A stretch of 56,932 nt of DNA from Calothrix sp. PCC 7103. GTDB lineage: Bacteria; Cyanobacteriota; Cyanobacteriia; Cyanobacteriales; Nostocaceae. The notes under the pieces were generated by a model. The model was not told the origin of the DNA. It worked only from the letters and a program-made list of their open reading frames with translations, and ran no database searches. The stretch lies in contig NZ_KB217478.1 in NCBI RefSeq assembly GCF_000331305.1, forward strand, positions 4,814,563 through 4,871,494. The letters run 5' to 3'. Each line of letters begins with the position of its first letter. The stretch's first letter is position 1. The translations under genes and the position numbers were made by a program. Shown one piece after another: positions 17,286 to 26,217 of this stretch.

Positions 17286-18563
17286 ATGCGTCAACTTATT
17301 ATTCAAGTACCGCGCGGGCAAGGAAAAGAAGTTCTTGAGATTGCGAAGTCACTTGACGGTACCAACCTTGCTCAGTTTGAGGCAATGGCTAGTGAGGATT
17401 TAATTGACTTAGTGCTAGTTCATATTTCTAATCGCCAAGTTGAAAAGTTATTAACAAAACTTGAAGACATAAATAAAGTACATATTACATTACTACCAAC
17501 TGATATAATTGCATTACGTCCTCCAGCATCTCAAGCCCCAGAACAGGTTAAAAATGTAGAGGAACGTAGCCCGTTGGAAATTTTTCTGGGCGGATTACAA
17601 AGCATTGGTTCTTGGAAGGGATTTCTGGGATATGCGGCACTTGCTGGTTTCGTTGTTTGGATTGGTTTATATACCAACACCACTTACTTGTTAACTGCGG
17701 CGATGCTAATTGCACCATTTGCAGGTCCGGCAATGAATGTTGCAATTGCTACTGCTAGGGGAGATAAGCAACTTCTCTGGCGCAGTATTTTACGTTATTT
17801 TTCTGCACTCGGAGTTACAATTGCCGTTACCGGAATCCTGAGTTTAATTTTGCAACAAGATATCGCCACTAGCTCAATGATTCATACAAGCCAGATTTCT
17901 TCTGTTGCGGTGTTGATCCCTTTAGCAGCAGGAGCAGCAGGCGCCTTAAATTTAGTTCAATCTGAACGAAGTAGTTTGGTATCTGGAGCCGCAACAGGGA
18001 TGTTAGTTGCTGCATCGTTGGCGCCACCTGCGGGAATTGTAGGTATGGCAAGCGCCATTGGTAGGTGGGATATGGCAATAAGTGGGTTGTTTTTGCTGTT
18101 ACTACAATTGGTGGGAATTAATTTTACTGCCGCTTTGGTATTTCGATTTTTTGGGTTGTCATCACAAGGAGTGCGCTACAAAAGAGGAAAACGTTGGTTG
18201 TTTCCTGTGACATTAGCATTAACTGTTGCAGTGCTTGTTAGTTTATTAACTTGGCAATTTGCCCAAACTCCGAATTTACAACGTTCGACTCTGTCTCAAA
18301 GAGCGAACGCAGAAGTTCAAAAAGTTGTGAGTCAAAATCCTTCAGTTGATTTAGTAGAAGCAAACGTTCGATTCACTGGTACTAATATTAAAGGTCAAAA
18401 TACATTACTTTCTGTTGTTTATGTTCAACCAAGACAAGGAGTTAGCGTATCAAAAGAGGAAATTAGCTCTCGTTTAAAGCGAGAAATTCAAACTCATCTA
18501 CAACAACAAAACTTAAATATCACACCTTTGGTCGATGTCAGCGTTCTAGAGCCGACAAAGTAA
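17286..18563 (+). CDS. DUF389 (TIGR00341-like) membrane protein
   Basis: 425 residues. A cytoplasmic ACT-like N terminus (1-80, RQLIIQVPRGQGKEVLEIAK) precedes about seven helices from 115 to 325, with the family core TAAMLIAPFAGPAMNVAIA, PLAAGAAGALNLVQSE and AASLAPPAGIVGMA. A periplasmic tail follows. The family's function is unknown. GGAGG lies 11 bases before the ATG. It follows DUF2254 by 105 bp and precedes the ion channel by 11 bp. Confidence 0.9.
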   Translation: MRQLIIQVPRGQGKEVLEIAKSLDGTNLAQFEAMASEDLIDLVLVHISNRQVEKLLTKLEDINKVHITLLPTDIIALRPPASQAPEQVKNVEERSPLEIFLGGLQSIGSWKGFLGYAALAGFVVWIGLYTNTTYLLTAAMLIAPFAGPAMNVAIATARGDKQLLWRSILRYFSALGVTIAVTGILSLILQQDIATSSMIHTSQISSVAVLIPLAAGAAGALNLVQSERSSLVSGAATGMLVAASLAPPAGIVGMASAIGRWDMAISGLFLLLLQLVGINFTAALVFRFFGLSSQGVRYKRGKRWLFPVTLALTVAVLVSLLTWQFAQTPNLQRSTLSQRANAEVQKVVSQNPSVDLVEANVRFTGTNIKGQNTLLSVVYVQPRQGVSVSKEEISSRLKREIQTHLQQQNLNITPLVDVSVLEPTK

Positions 18564-18574
18564 AATAGTTACCT

Positions 18575-19396
18575 ATGAGAAATCTAAATCCGTCTGACAA
18601 ACAAGCTTTAGAACAAGAGCGCAATCAAATACTCCAACTGTTAGAAGATTGGCTAGAAACGCCAATGCTAGTACTTGCCTTTGTGTGGTTGGGGTTATTT
18701 ATTATTGAGTTAGTTTGGGGAGTCTCTCCACTCTTAGACATCGCCAGCAATACAATATGGATAATTTTTATACTTGATTTTACAGTTAAATTTGCCGTTG
18801 CTCCCCATAAACGTTCTTATCTTCAGCGTAATTGGTTGACCGCAATTTCTTTATTGTTACCAGCCTTGAGAACTTTACGTATAGTAAGAGTTGTGAAAGT
18901 ACTACGAACAGCGCGTGCTGTTCGAGGATTACAACTGTTGCGTGTGTTCACTCGTGCAAACCAAGGAATGCGGGCATTAGGCGCCAGTTTTAACCGTCGT
19001 GGTTTTGGTTATATAGTGGTGTTAACAGTGATTGTAACGATTGTTGGAGCAGCAGGAATGTATACATTTGAACGCGGACTTCCTGACGGTTCTGGATTGA
19101 ACAATTACGGTGCAGCTTTATGGTGGACAGCAATGTTGGTAACAACTATGGGTTCGGAATACTGGCCCAAAACACCTGAAGGTCGGGTTCTATGCTTTAT
19201 ACTAGCGCTGTACGCTTCTGCTGTTTTTGGCTACCTTACAGCTACCCTTGCTACATTTTTCATTGGCCGAGATGCAGATGATGATCAAGCTGAGTTAGCA
19301 GGAGCTAAATCGATTACACAAGTGCATGATGAAATTACTGCTTTACGCGGTGAAATTCAAGAATTATTACGCCAGAATTCTAATGATTGTTTATAG
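18575..19396 (+). CDS. Voltage-gated-type ion channel with atypical filter
   Basis: 273 residues. A six-helix channel: S1 about 30-50, S4 with regularly spaced Arg (LRTLRIVRVVKVLRTARAVR), pore and S6 at about 185-230. The filter is TTMGSEYWP rather than the potassium signature TVGYG, so selectivity cannot be assigned. A cytoplasmic coiled tail follows (ALRGEIQELLRQ). Only 11 bp separate it from the DUF389 gene, so it is probably co-transcribed. Confidence 0.85.
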   Translation: MRNLNPSDKQALEQERNQILQLLEDWLETPMLVLAFVWLGLFIIELVWGVSPLLDIASNTIWIIFILDFTVKFAVAPHKRSYLQRNWLTAISLLLPALRTLRIVRVVKVLRTARAVRGLQLLRVFTRANQGMRALGASFNRRGFGYIVVLTVIVTIVGAAGMYTFERGLPDGSGLNNYGAALWWTAMLVTTMGSEYWPKTPEGRVLCFILALYASAVFGYLTATLATFFIGRDADDDQAELAGAKSITQVHDEITALRGEIQELLRQNSNDCL

Positions 19397-19401
19397 TAAA
19401 A

Positions 19402-19418
19402 TTCCACTATTTTTCCAC
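19402..19418 (-). promoter_or_regulatory. Direct-repeat motif, site 5 (variant)
   Basis: The 11-mer TTCCACTATTT is repeated in tandem, giving GTGGAAAAATAGTGGAA on the minus strand: the same half-sites and the same 11-bp period as the other copies. It ends 43 bp before the small gene at 19461. Confidence 0.5.
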
Positions 19419-19460
19419 TATTTTTAAACATAGTTATAACAGAACTTAAGCGAATACAAA

Positions 19461-19814
19461 ATGGAACCCAAAATTATAAGACACGGCAAGGAAAGGATTC
19501 AACTGAATTCGCTAGCAGATTTAGACCAGATTTTATCTGAAAGGTTTAATTTACCAGTACTTCCGTATTCAACAGATACTAGAGCAGCTTTGGAACTAGT
19601 GATACATGCTTTAGAAAAGACCGCATTTCCTCACTTTCACATATCTTACTCCGAATCAAATGCCTTTCCGGGTTTACCTTACGTAGTTGGTTTTGATAAA
19701 GAAAAAAGAACTCATGCTAAGACGGCGCCTTTAGCAATTTGCCATGATGCTCTGCACCGACTGCGAGGTGTTGTAGTAACAATACCAGGTTGTTACTATT
19801 GGGATATAGAATAA
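19461..19814 (+). CDS. Hypothetical protein
   Basis: 117 residues, no signal peptide and no membrane helix. I do not recognise a named domain. Features: a basic N terminus (IIRHGKERIQLNSLADLDQI), a central ALELVIHALEKTAFPHFHIS, and a C-terminal stretch rich in His and Cys (AICHDALHRLRG, then PGCYYWDIE). A clear hairpin terminator follows at 19834, and a direct-repeat motif lies 43 bp upstream, so it is a single-gene unit of the putative regulon. Confidence 0.7.
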   Translation: MEPKIIRHGKERIQLNSLADLDQILSERFNLPVLPYSTDTRAALELVIHALEKTAFPHFHISYSESNAFPGLPYVVGFDKEKRTHAKTAPLAICHDALHRLRGVVVTIPGCYYWDIE

Positions 19815-19833
19815 GCTACAAAGCCAAAACTCG

Positions 19834-19860
19834 CCGCTGCTAGTAAGCAGCGGTATTTTT
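19834..19860 (+). terminator. Intrinsic terminator
   Basis: CCGCTGC, loop TAGTAA, GCAGCGG, then TATTTTT. A textbook stem and T-run 20 bp after the hypothetical gene. Confidence 0.85.
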
Positions 19861-20031
19861 GTGACTAAAATATTACATATTTGAATATTAAGAATAAAAA
19901 CTATAATGTACTTTTATAACTTCTAATATCTATCTTTATGCAGAAGATTTTTTATTTATGTAGTTGGATATCAACAATGAGTTAAAGTTTAGTCTGTCTT
20001 GAGTAGTATATTATCCAATAAAATATATTTT

Positions 20032-20046
20032 TCACCAGTTTTCCAC
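20032..20046 (-). promoter_or_regulatory. Direct-repeat motif, site 6
   Basis: Minus strand GTGGAAAACTGGTGAA, 11-bp period. It lies about 170 bp upstream of the lipoprotein start at 20216. The rest of 19861-20215 is AT-rich without other features. Confidence 0.55.
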
Positions 20047-20215
20047 TATTCAAGATTAAACTTAAAACCAATGTAATTCTGCTACCCAAAACTTTTAAAG
20101 TCAGTAGATTAAGTAGCATTTTTAGAATTTAATTACAAAATTTTGTATGAAACTAAAATACAAAAAGTAACCTTGATGAGAATTGACAATAAAATTTAAG
20201 GAGTTTGAACTAAAC

Positions 20216-21034
20216 ATGAAGAAACTTAATCAAAGCAGTAGGTTTATACAAAAGCTGCTGAATCCAAAGGGTTTTATTACTTTAGCACTGTTTGCAATTG
20301 CCCTTCCTGCTTGTAACAACAGCTTAGAGCCAAGAGCGGCAGCACCAGAAACTAATGTCACGGCTGAAGAAGTTGCAGATAATACAGCGCAACTAATTGG
20401 AAAAACTGTAACTGTTAGAAGCCAACCCATTAAAAAGTTAGGCCCATCAAGTTTTACAATTAGCGACAAGCAATTCTTTGGCAGTGAACCTATTTTAGTT
20501 GTAAATGCCTCTGGTAAAGTTTTCAATATACCGGCTGACCCGAATACAGCCATTCAAGCTACAGGTCAAGTTCGCAATTTTGTGATTGCAGATATTAACC
20601 GAGATTACAATTTAGGTTTAGACCCTAACTTATACCGAGAATACGAAAGCCGACCTGCAATTATTGCACAGTCACTCGCACAGGCGCCGAAACCCGGTGA
20701 AATTACTACAAACCCTAAGCAGTACTATGGTAAAACACTAGCTGTAACAGGTGAAGTTGAAGACATTACAAGTCCTAACTCGTTTACGTTAGATGAAGAT
20801 AAGTTATTTGGCGGACAAGATTTGTTAGTTTTACGCGCGACTCCAAAAGCCGCAGTAAGAGAAGGTGAAAAAGTCGCCGTAACAGGTGTTCTACGTCCGT
20901 TTGTTGTTGCAGAGTTTGAACGAGATTACGACCTCAAATGGGATTTGACGGTGCAAAGAAAATTAGAAGCAGAGTACAGCAATAAACCTGTATTAGTCGC
21001 AACAGATGTTTACCCTTCAGCAATTCCACAATAA
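20216..21034 (+). CDS. Lipoprotein with two repeated beta domains
   Basis: 272 residues from the ATG at 20216, preceded by AAGGAG; an upstream TTG would add 11 residues. The lipobox is ALPAC. Two homologous modules follow: LIGKTVTVRSQPIKKLGPSS with FGSEPILVV and VRNFVIADINRDYNL; and YYGKTLAVTGEVEDITSPNS with FGGQDLLVL and LRPFVVAEFERDYDL. A single-module relative lies at 24357. The fold looks like a small OB-type barrel; I do not know its function. It is followed 15 bp later by the stress-protein gene at 21050. Confidence 0.8.
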   Translation: MKKLNQSSRFIQKLLNPKGFITLALFAIALPACNNSLEPRAAAPETNVTAEEVADNTAQLIGKTVTVRSQPIKKLGPSSFTISDKQFFGSEPILVVNASGKVFNIPADPNTAIQATGQVRNFVIADINRDYNLGLDPNLYREYESRPAIIAQSLAQAPKPGEITTNPKQYYGKTLAVTGEVEDITSPNSFTLDEDKLFGGQDLLVLRATPKAAVREGEKVAVTGVLRPFVVAEFERDYDLKWDLTVQRKLEAEYSNKPVLVATDVYPSAIPQ

Positions 21035-21049
21035 AAATAAGGAGGAATC

Positions 21050-21718
21050 ATGATTAGTTCAAATTCAAAATATATGCGCGCTGTTGGTACATTTAAGAGC
21101 CGTTCGGAGGCAGAAAAAGCTCTGAATGAACTGAAAAATTCTGGTTTCTCTATGGATAGAGTCTCCATATTGGCTCAAAATACAGATAGTAATGAAATTG
21201 CAGGCGCCCAGGTAAAAGATAGAGGAGACGACGAATCTCAAGAGGGTGCTGGTATTGGTGCAGTTACGGGTTCAGTTTTAGGAGGTATTGGAGGTTTACT
21301 CGTAGGTCTTGAAGCTTTAATTATTCCTGGTGTCGGTCCGTTTCTTGCTGCTGGAACTATTGCCACAACTTTGGCTGGTGCAGGTATTGGCGCCGCTTCT
21401 GGTGCATTAGTAGGAGCGTTAACTGGCGCAGGCATTCCTGAAGAAGATGCTCAAGCTTATAGTGATAGTATATCCCACGGGAACTATTTGGTAATCCTAG
21501 AAGGTCAGGAAGACGAAATTGAGCGCGCGGGTTCTATATTGAAGAAGCATAATATTAGTAATTGGAAGACCTACAATATTTCTAATTCTTCTGATTACAA
21601 TCGCGATACTACTTTTGTTGAAAATCAAAATACACAAAGCTATATCGATAGAACCGATATTGATGACGATACCGCAGTGGAAATTGTTGATAAACGTTCG
21701 GAAAATCGTTTGTCTTAA
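21050..21718 (+). CDS. General-stress-protein-like protein with glycine-zipper membrane segment
   Basis: 222 residues. The N-terminal module (AVGTFKSRSEAEKALNELKN, then SGFSMDRVSILAQ) matches the general stress protein 17M/YflT type. A long Gly/Ala-rich hydrophobic part at 65-130 (GIGAVTGSVLGGIGGLLVG) resembles glycine-zipper membrane segments. Then comes a second alpha/beta piece (GNYLVILEGQEDEIERAGSI) and an acidic tail. AAGGAGG lies 6 bases before the ATG. It probably shares a transcript with the lipoprotein at 20216. Confidence 0.8.
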   Translation: MISSNSKYMRAVGTFKSRSEAEKALNELKNSGFSMDRVSILAQNTDSNEIAGAQVKDRGDDESQEGAGIGAVTGSVLGGIGGLLVGLEALIIPGVGPFLAAGTIATTLAGAGIGAASGALVGALTGAGIPEEDAQAYSDSISHGNYLVILEGQEDEIERAGSILKKHNISNWKTYNISNSSDYNRDTTFVENQNTQSYIDRTDIDDDTAVEIVDKRSENRLS

Positions 21719-21792
21719 CGAGTAAAGCAAAATTCTTCTCTATGGTTCAAAAAGTTTAATATTTAGCTTTGATTTTTGATGAGTCATTTTCT

Positions 21793-21814
21793 CCCATACC
21801 ATGCGCGGTATGGG
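21793..21814. terminator. Hairpin, probable terminator
   Basis: CCCATACC and GGTATGGG around ATGCGC, followed by TTTCTG, about 75 bp after the stress-protein gene and 25 bp before the glucosidase start. Confidence 0.6.
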
Positions 21815-21838
21815 TTTCTGTATACAGTGTAAGGTTAT

Positions 21839-24343
21839 ATGAATCTCCAGAGACAAGTATTATTAACATTACATTTCGTCAAACTGCGACGATTTTTAGG
21901 GTCGTTATTTTATCCGCTTCAGCGCGACTGGTTTGAACTGAGGTCACGCAGTCACAACATGGAAGTAACTGAAGAAACAGGAGGCGCCGAGAAGGGCAAA
22001 CCAATACAATGTGGTGGACATTTTTACTTTAAGCATCTAGAACTTGAAGTTACTTTTTTGGCTACGGACTTAATTCGAGTTGATTGGCAACCAGGTAAAG
22101 TACCTCTTCCTTATGGTATTGCTCGTAAGGATTGGGAAGAAGTGGAGATAGACTTTCAAGATAAAGAAAATTGTTGGATAATATCGAGTAGCGCGCTCAA
22201 GGTTATTATTAATGCTGATGGTAGTTTACAATTTCAGAACTCTCTTGGACAAACAATACGAGAAGAATTACCTCCTCAACGACGAGTAAAGCTATCGGAT
22301 ACGGCTAAAGGGGAGGGTTGGATAATAAAAGCAAAATTAAAATCTGATGAATGCATTTATGGTTTGGGAGAACGAGCGGCACCTTTAAATTTGCGAACTG
22401 GGCAAAAGCAAATTTATAGAATGTGGAACTCTGATAGACCGGGAAAATATGGCCCAGGTGATGACCCGTTATATTTATGCATACCTACTTATATAAGTCT
22501 TTCCCAAAACGAAAGTTATTTAGTGTTCTATGAAAATTCCTTTAGAGCAAATTTCACTTTTACAGATGTTGCCACTGCTGAGTTTGAAGATGGAGCGCTG
22601 CGTTACTATTTCACTTCTGGCTCGCTGCAACAATTACTAGAACGCTATACAGAATTAACTGGTCGTCCTCCTTTACCACCGAGATGGGCTTTGGGCTATC
22701 ATCAGTCGCGTTGGGGATATGAAACAGAAGAAGAAGTGCGAAAAACTGCTCAAGGATTTCAAACTTACAACTTACCTTTGAGCGCTATTCACTTAGATAT
22801 TGATTGTCAAAAGGAATTCCGGGCTTTTACCATCGATCCAGACCGATTTCCTAAACTCACTGAATTTAGCCGTGAACTTGCTTCTTTAGGAGTGCGGTTG
22901 ATTGCGATTAACAGTCCTGGGGTTAAAGTTGACCCCAAAAGTAAACTATTTTTAGAAGGTAAATTACAAGAAGTGTTTTGTCGGCGTGCAGATGGTAAGT
23001 TAGTTACGGCACCTGTTTGGGCGGGTATGTGCGCGTTTCCAGATTTTACTAACCCTCTAGCTCGTCATTGGTGGAGTCGGCAGTATGAGTACCTTTTGGA
23101 TTTAGGTATTACAGGCTTTTGGCACGATATGAACGAACCTGCGGTTTTAGTGCTGTGGGGTGATCGGACTTTACCTGCGCGCACAACTTTACATTATATG
23201 GAAGGTAGAGGTGGCGACCATCGCGAGGCTCATAATGTGTATGGATTGTTGCAAGCTGAGGCTGCATATGAAGCTTTGCGTGGATATCAACCCCAACGGC
23301 GCCCTTTTATTGTTTCACGTTCTGGATGGGCAGGTTTGCAACGCTACGCTTGGACTTGGACGGGAGATGTCGAAACTAGTTGGGAAGGTTTGCGGCAAAC
23401 AATTCCAACAGTGCTAAATATGGGATTATCTGGAATACCTTACACTGGCCCAGATATTGGCGGATTTAAGGGCGACCCTAGTGCTGAACTATACTTGCGT
23501 TGGTTTCAAATGGCTTGTTTTTTACCATTTTGTCGCACTCATTGCGCCGATAATGCCAAGCCTCGCACTCCTTGGAGTTATGACGAACCAACACTAAATA
23601 CTATTCGGGAATTTTTACAGTTACGGTATCGATTGATGCCTTACTTCTACACTTTAGCTTGGCAAGCAACCAAAACTGGGCATCCTCTGATTCGTCCGCT
23701 TTTTTGGGCAGACACTCAAGATTCACAACTTTGGAGTATTGAAGATGAATTTTTAGTAGGTGATGCTTTGTTAGTTTGTCCAATTGTGTCTGAAGGTGCA
23801 ACCGCACGTTCTGTAACTTTACCAACAGGGTATTGGTATAACTATTGGAACGATACTTTACTAGACGGTGGAAAACAAATTGATTCGGAGGCGCCGCGAC
23901 AACAGATACCTCTGTTTATTAAAGCAGGAAGTATAATTCCAATGGAAGAAGGAGAAAAATTAATTCTTCACATCTATCCACCAGTTAAAAACAACTTCCA
24001 AGACAATCAATGTGGTGATATGGAAAGTAGCAATATTACCACATCATCTTATTTATACAGCGATGGTGGAGATGGGTACGGTGAATCGCGCCTGGATTAC
24101 TTGCGGATGATATTTGATTCCAAAACTTTGCACCTAGTTAGAGAAGAGCAAGGAAACTTTACTTTTCCTTATACAACTATTAAGTTACACCTGCACGGAG
24201 TCGAGATAAGGCAAGTATGGATAGACGGCAAAGAAGCGAATTATGAGGGAAAAGTATTGCAATGCAATTACTTTCAAGAAATTCGCGTTCAAGGAGATTT
24301 TGACTCTATTAAACCTCAAAACCAAATTTTAGCAACCCATTAA
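21839..24343 (+). CDS. Glycoside hydrolase family 31 alpha-glucosidase
   Basis: 834 residues. The GH31 N-terminal beta domain is followed by the barrel with LPPRWALGYHQSRWGYETEE, IHLDIDC, the nucleophile Asp430 in GFWHDMNEPAV and the acid/base Asp510 in WTGDVETSWEGL; PYTGPDIGGF also fits. The C-terminal part is a DUF5110-like beta domain. It releases glucose from alpha-glucosides; the exact substrate cannot be read from sequence. No signal peptide, so cytoplasmic. The lipoprotein gene starts 13 bp after its stop, which suggests one transcript. Confidence 0.94.
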   Translation: MNLQRQVLLTLHFVKLRRFLGSLFYPLQRDWFELRSRSHNMEVTEETGGAEKGKPIQCGGHFYFKHLELEVTFLATDLIRVDWQPGKVPLPYGIARKDWEEVEIDFQDKENCWIISSSALKVIINADGSLQFQNSLGQTIREELPPQRRVKLSDTAKGEGWIIKAKLKSDECIYGLGERAAPLNLRTGQKQIYRMWNSDRPGKYGPGDDPLYLCIPTYISLSQNESYLVFYENSFRANFTFTDVATAEFEDGALRYYFTSGSLQQLLERYTELTGRPPLPPRWALGYHQSRWGYETEEEVRKTAQGFQTYNLPLSAIHLDIDCQKEFRAFTIDPDRFPKLTEFSRELASLGVRLIAINSPGVKVDPKSKLFLEGKLQEVFCRRADGKLVTAPVWAGMCAFPDFTNPLARHWWSRQYEYLLDLGITGFWHDMNEPAVLVLWGDRTLPARTTLHYMEGRGGDHREAHNVYGLLQAEAAYEALRGYQPQRRPFIVSRSGWAGLQRYAWTWTGDVETSWEGLRQTIPTVLNMGLSGIPYTGPDIGGFKGDPSAELYLRWFQMACFLPFCRTHCADNAKPRTPWSYDEPTLNTIREFLQLRYRLMPYFYTLAWQATKTGHPLIRPLFWADTQDSQLWSIEDEFLVGDALLVCPIVSEGATARSVTLPTGYWYNYWNDTLLDGGKQIDSEAPRQQIPLFIKAGSIIPMEEGEKLILHIYPPVKNNFQDNQCGDMESSNITTSSYLYSDGGDGYGESRLDYLRMIFDSKTLHLVREEQGNFTFPYTTIKLHLHGVEIRQVWIDGKEANYEGKVLQCNYFQEIRVQGDFDSIKPQNQILATH

Positions 24344-24356
24344 GGAGACTTGTTTC

Positions 24357-24965
24357 ATGATTAACAAATTGACTAATATTTCTTTTGGTAATTTCCTTTC
24401 TTTGCGACATAATCGCTTATTTTTAGCTATGCCAAAGCTAAATGCTGCAATTGCCATCGCTTTTTTGACTTCGCTAGTTTCTGCCTGTGAAAGTCAAAAT
24501 GAGCCGGGAGCGGTAATATCACCTGTTCCGGAAGTAGCCGCAACACCAGTTGTAACACCAACGGTGGTAGTAACAACAACACCACTTGTGACACCAACGG
24601 TTGTAGTAACAGCAACACCAACTGTAACACCAACGGTGGTAATAACAGCCACACCACAAGCAGGTTTACCTAATGCTGAACTTATTGGTGAAAACGTGAC
24701 TGTAAGTACAAAAGTTCAAAGAGTTATAAATCAAAACCTCTTTACCGTCTACGACAAGGAATCACTTCGTGGGCAAGAAGTTTTGGTTGTGAGTAAGCAA
24801 AAAGCTCCTCCAGTAGGTACAAATATTGAATTGACAGGTGTCGTTCGCAACTTTGTTGTCGCTGATGTAAACAAGAACTATAGCTTAAATCTTTCTCCTA
24901 CTACAGTTCAGCCATATGTAAATAAGCCTTACATTGATGCTAAGGCAATTGAAAAAGTCGATTAA
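24357..24965 (+). CDS. Lipoprotein with Thr/Val/Pro repeat and one beta domain
   Basis: 202 residues. The lipobox is LVSAC. Residues about 58-100 are near-repeats of TPTVVVTATP (period 14 to 15 residues), a stiff linker of a kind found in surface proteins. The C-terminal domain (LIGENVTVSTKVQRVINQN, VVRNFVVADVNKNYSLNL) is homologous to the two modules of the lipoprotein at 20216. AAGGAG precedes the ATG. Downstream is the palindrome at 24967. Confidence 0.8.
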   Translation: MINKLTNISFGNFLSLRHNRLFLAMPKLNAAIAIAFLTSLVSACESQNEPGAVISPVPEVAATPVVTPTVVVTTTPLVTPTVVVTATPTVTPTVVITATPQAGLPNAELIGENVTVSTKVQRVINQNLFTVYDKESLRGQEVLVVSKQKAPPVGTNIELTGVVRNFVVADVNKNYSLNLSPTTVQPYVNKPYIDAKAIEKVD

Positions 24966-24966
24966 T

Positions 24967-24996
24967 TGTAAAGACCGTAAATTTACGGTCTTTACA
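24967..24996. terminator. Bidirectional palindromic terminator
   Basis: A perfect 30-bp palindrome with arms TGTAAAGACCGTAAA and TTTACGGTCTTTACA between convergent genes ending at 24965 and 25028. Confidence 0.7.
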
Positions 24997-25027
24997 TTTC
25001 TGATTGTAATGATAGGTATTGTTAATT

Positions 25028-25663
25028 CTATTGATTATTTTTGATTACCTCCCAAGTTCTTGGGCCAACAATACCATCATCTCTTAAATTAGGATAAAGT
25101 TCTTGAAAAGCCTGAACAGCTAAGGATGTGGCAGCATTATAATAGCCATCAACGACTCCATCATAATAACCTCTTTGTTTTAAAAATTCTTGAAGCTCCC
25201 TTACAGCTTGACCTCTGCTGCCAATCCTCAATACTGGCAATGTATTAGGTGAATTACTAACAGTTGTAGAAGATGTACTATTATCTGCTTGAATTAAAGC
25301 TTCCCAAGTTCTCGGTCCAACTTTTCCGTCAGCAACTAAGTTCCTTGACTTTTGAAAGCTGGTAACAGATGAAAATGTTCGATAATCATAGATACTATCA
25401 GCAACACCATTATAAAATCCAAGCTTTTTTAATACTAGTTGTACATCTTTCACGGCTGGTGTTACTGTACCACGCACAAGAAATGGCGCCGTTGTAGGTG
25501 AGTACTCATTCAGATTACCATCAGCGGTTATATTGGGATAATTTTGATTGTATAAAGGTGTGTTCTGAGCTATTACGGAAGTATTTAATAACACAGACAT
25601 TAGAGAAATAGTATAAGGTAAACCAACTAATATTGTGAAAAAGCGACTAAATTTGTAACTCAT
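25028..25663 (-). CDS. Secreted protein with two peptidoglycan-binding domains
   Basis: 211 residues, paralogue of the 1161 gene with the same layout: signal peptide (to about TSVIAQ), DGNLNEYSPTTAPFLVRG, first PG_binding_1 (VKDVQLVLKKLGFYNG, then RTFSSVTSFQKSRNLVADGK), second PG_binding_1 (VRELQEFLKQRGYYDG, then VQAFQELYPNLRDDG). Both domains end with GPRTWE, as usual. No enzymatic domain. No direct-repeat motif is seen at its promoter, unlike its two paralogues. Confidence 0.88.
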   Translation of the reverse strand: MSYKFSRFFTILVGLPYTISLMSVLLNTSVIAQNTPLYNQNYPNITADGNLNEYSPTTAPFLVRGTVTPAVKDVQLVLKKLGFYNGVADSIYDYRTFSSVTSFQKSRNLVADGKVGPRTWEALIQADNSTSSTTVSNSPNTLPVLRIGSRGQAVRELQEFLKQRGYYDGVVDGYYNAATSLAVQAFQELYPNLRDDGIVGPRTWEVIKNNQ

Positions 25664-25708
25664 AATTTTACTATACTATGACAATTATTTTTAAGGAAGA
25701 TAATTATT

Positions 25709-25798
25709 ATGCCTTTTTGTATTTTAAGTTTAGATGGCAGAGGCATTAGAGAAATAATTTCAGCAACTATATTAGCTTCGTTTGGTAAACCTTTTTGA
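25709..25798 (+). pseudogene. Patatin phospholipase, 29-codon 5' remnant
   Basis: ATG to TGA reads MPFCILSLDGRGIREIISAT, then ILASFGKPF. It is a diverged copy of the first codons of the patatin gene at 26922 (MPFRILSLDGGGVRGVIAAT), including the AT-rich leader. The oxyanion-hole glycines are already mutated (GGGVRG to GRGIRE). Confidence 0.75.
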
Positions 25799-25863
25799 AG
25801 AGTGAACACTGATTGCCGCTTTAAATAGCAACAGCCAGTGTTTATTTGTCATCAGTGAGTTAC

Positions 25864-26217
25864 TTATGCGACCATTGCTGTAGACATTTTTCGGCAGGAA
25901 TCTGCACAGCGACGGCAAGATTGAGCGCAGCGTTTGCAATGTTCGTTGTTATGTTTTTCGCATTCAGCAGCACAACGGTCACAAGCTTCAGCACAAACAT
26001 TACACATTTGAGCATGAAGAGCAGAATTACGAGACATAAAGCGCGCGCAAAGTGTACAAGTATCAGCACAGTCTTGGCATAGCTTGATACATTGAACCAT
26101 CATTTGTACCATGTCGCTACTCAAGCAAGCATTTGCACAATATTCACAGTCACGCAGGCAATCCAGACAGTTCTGAATACAGGTTTCAAGTTGAGATTGA
26201 TGAGTTGTTGTAGTCAT
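25864..26217 (-). CDS. Four-helix Cys-rich copper-storage-like protein (Csp/DUF326)
   Basis: 117 residues with 21 cysteines in CxxxC and CxxC patterns along four helices (for example CIQNCLDCLRDCEYCANAC and CNVCAEACDRCAAEC). This matches the Csp family, in which Cys-lined helix bundles hold many Cu(I) ions. It has no signal peptide, so it is the cytosolic (Csp3-like) type. The start has AGGAG nearby (TTAGGAGCC before the ATG). It stands alone. Copper binding is inferred from family knowledge. Confidence 0.88.
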   Translation of the reverse strand: MTTTTHQSQLETCIQNCLDCLRDCEYCANACLSSDMVQMMVQCIKLCQDCADTCTLCARFMSRNSALHAQMCNVCAEACDRCAAECEKHNNEHCKRCAQSCRRCADSCRKMSTAMVA

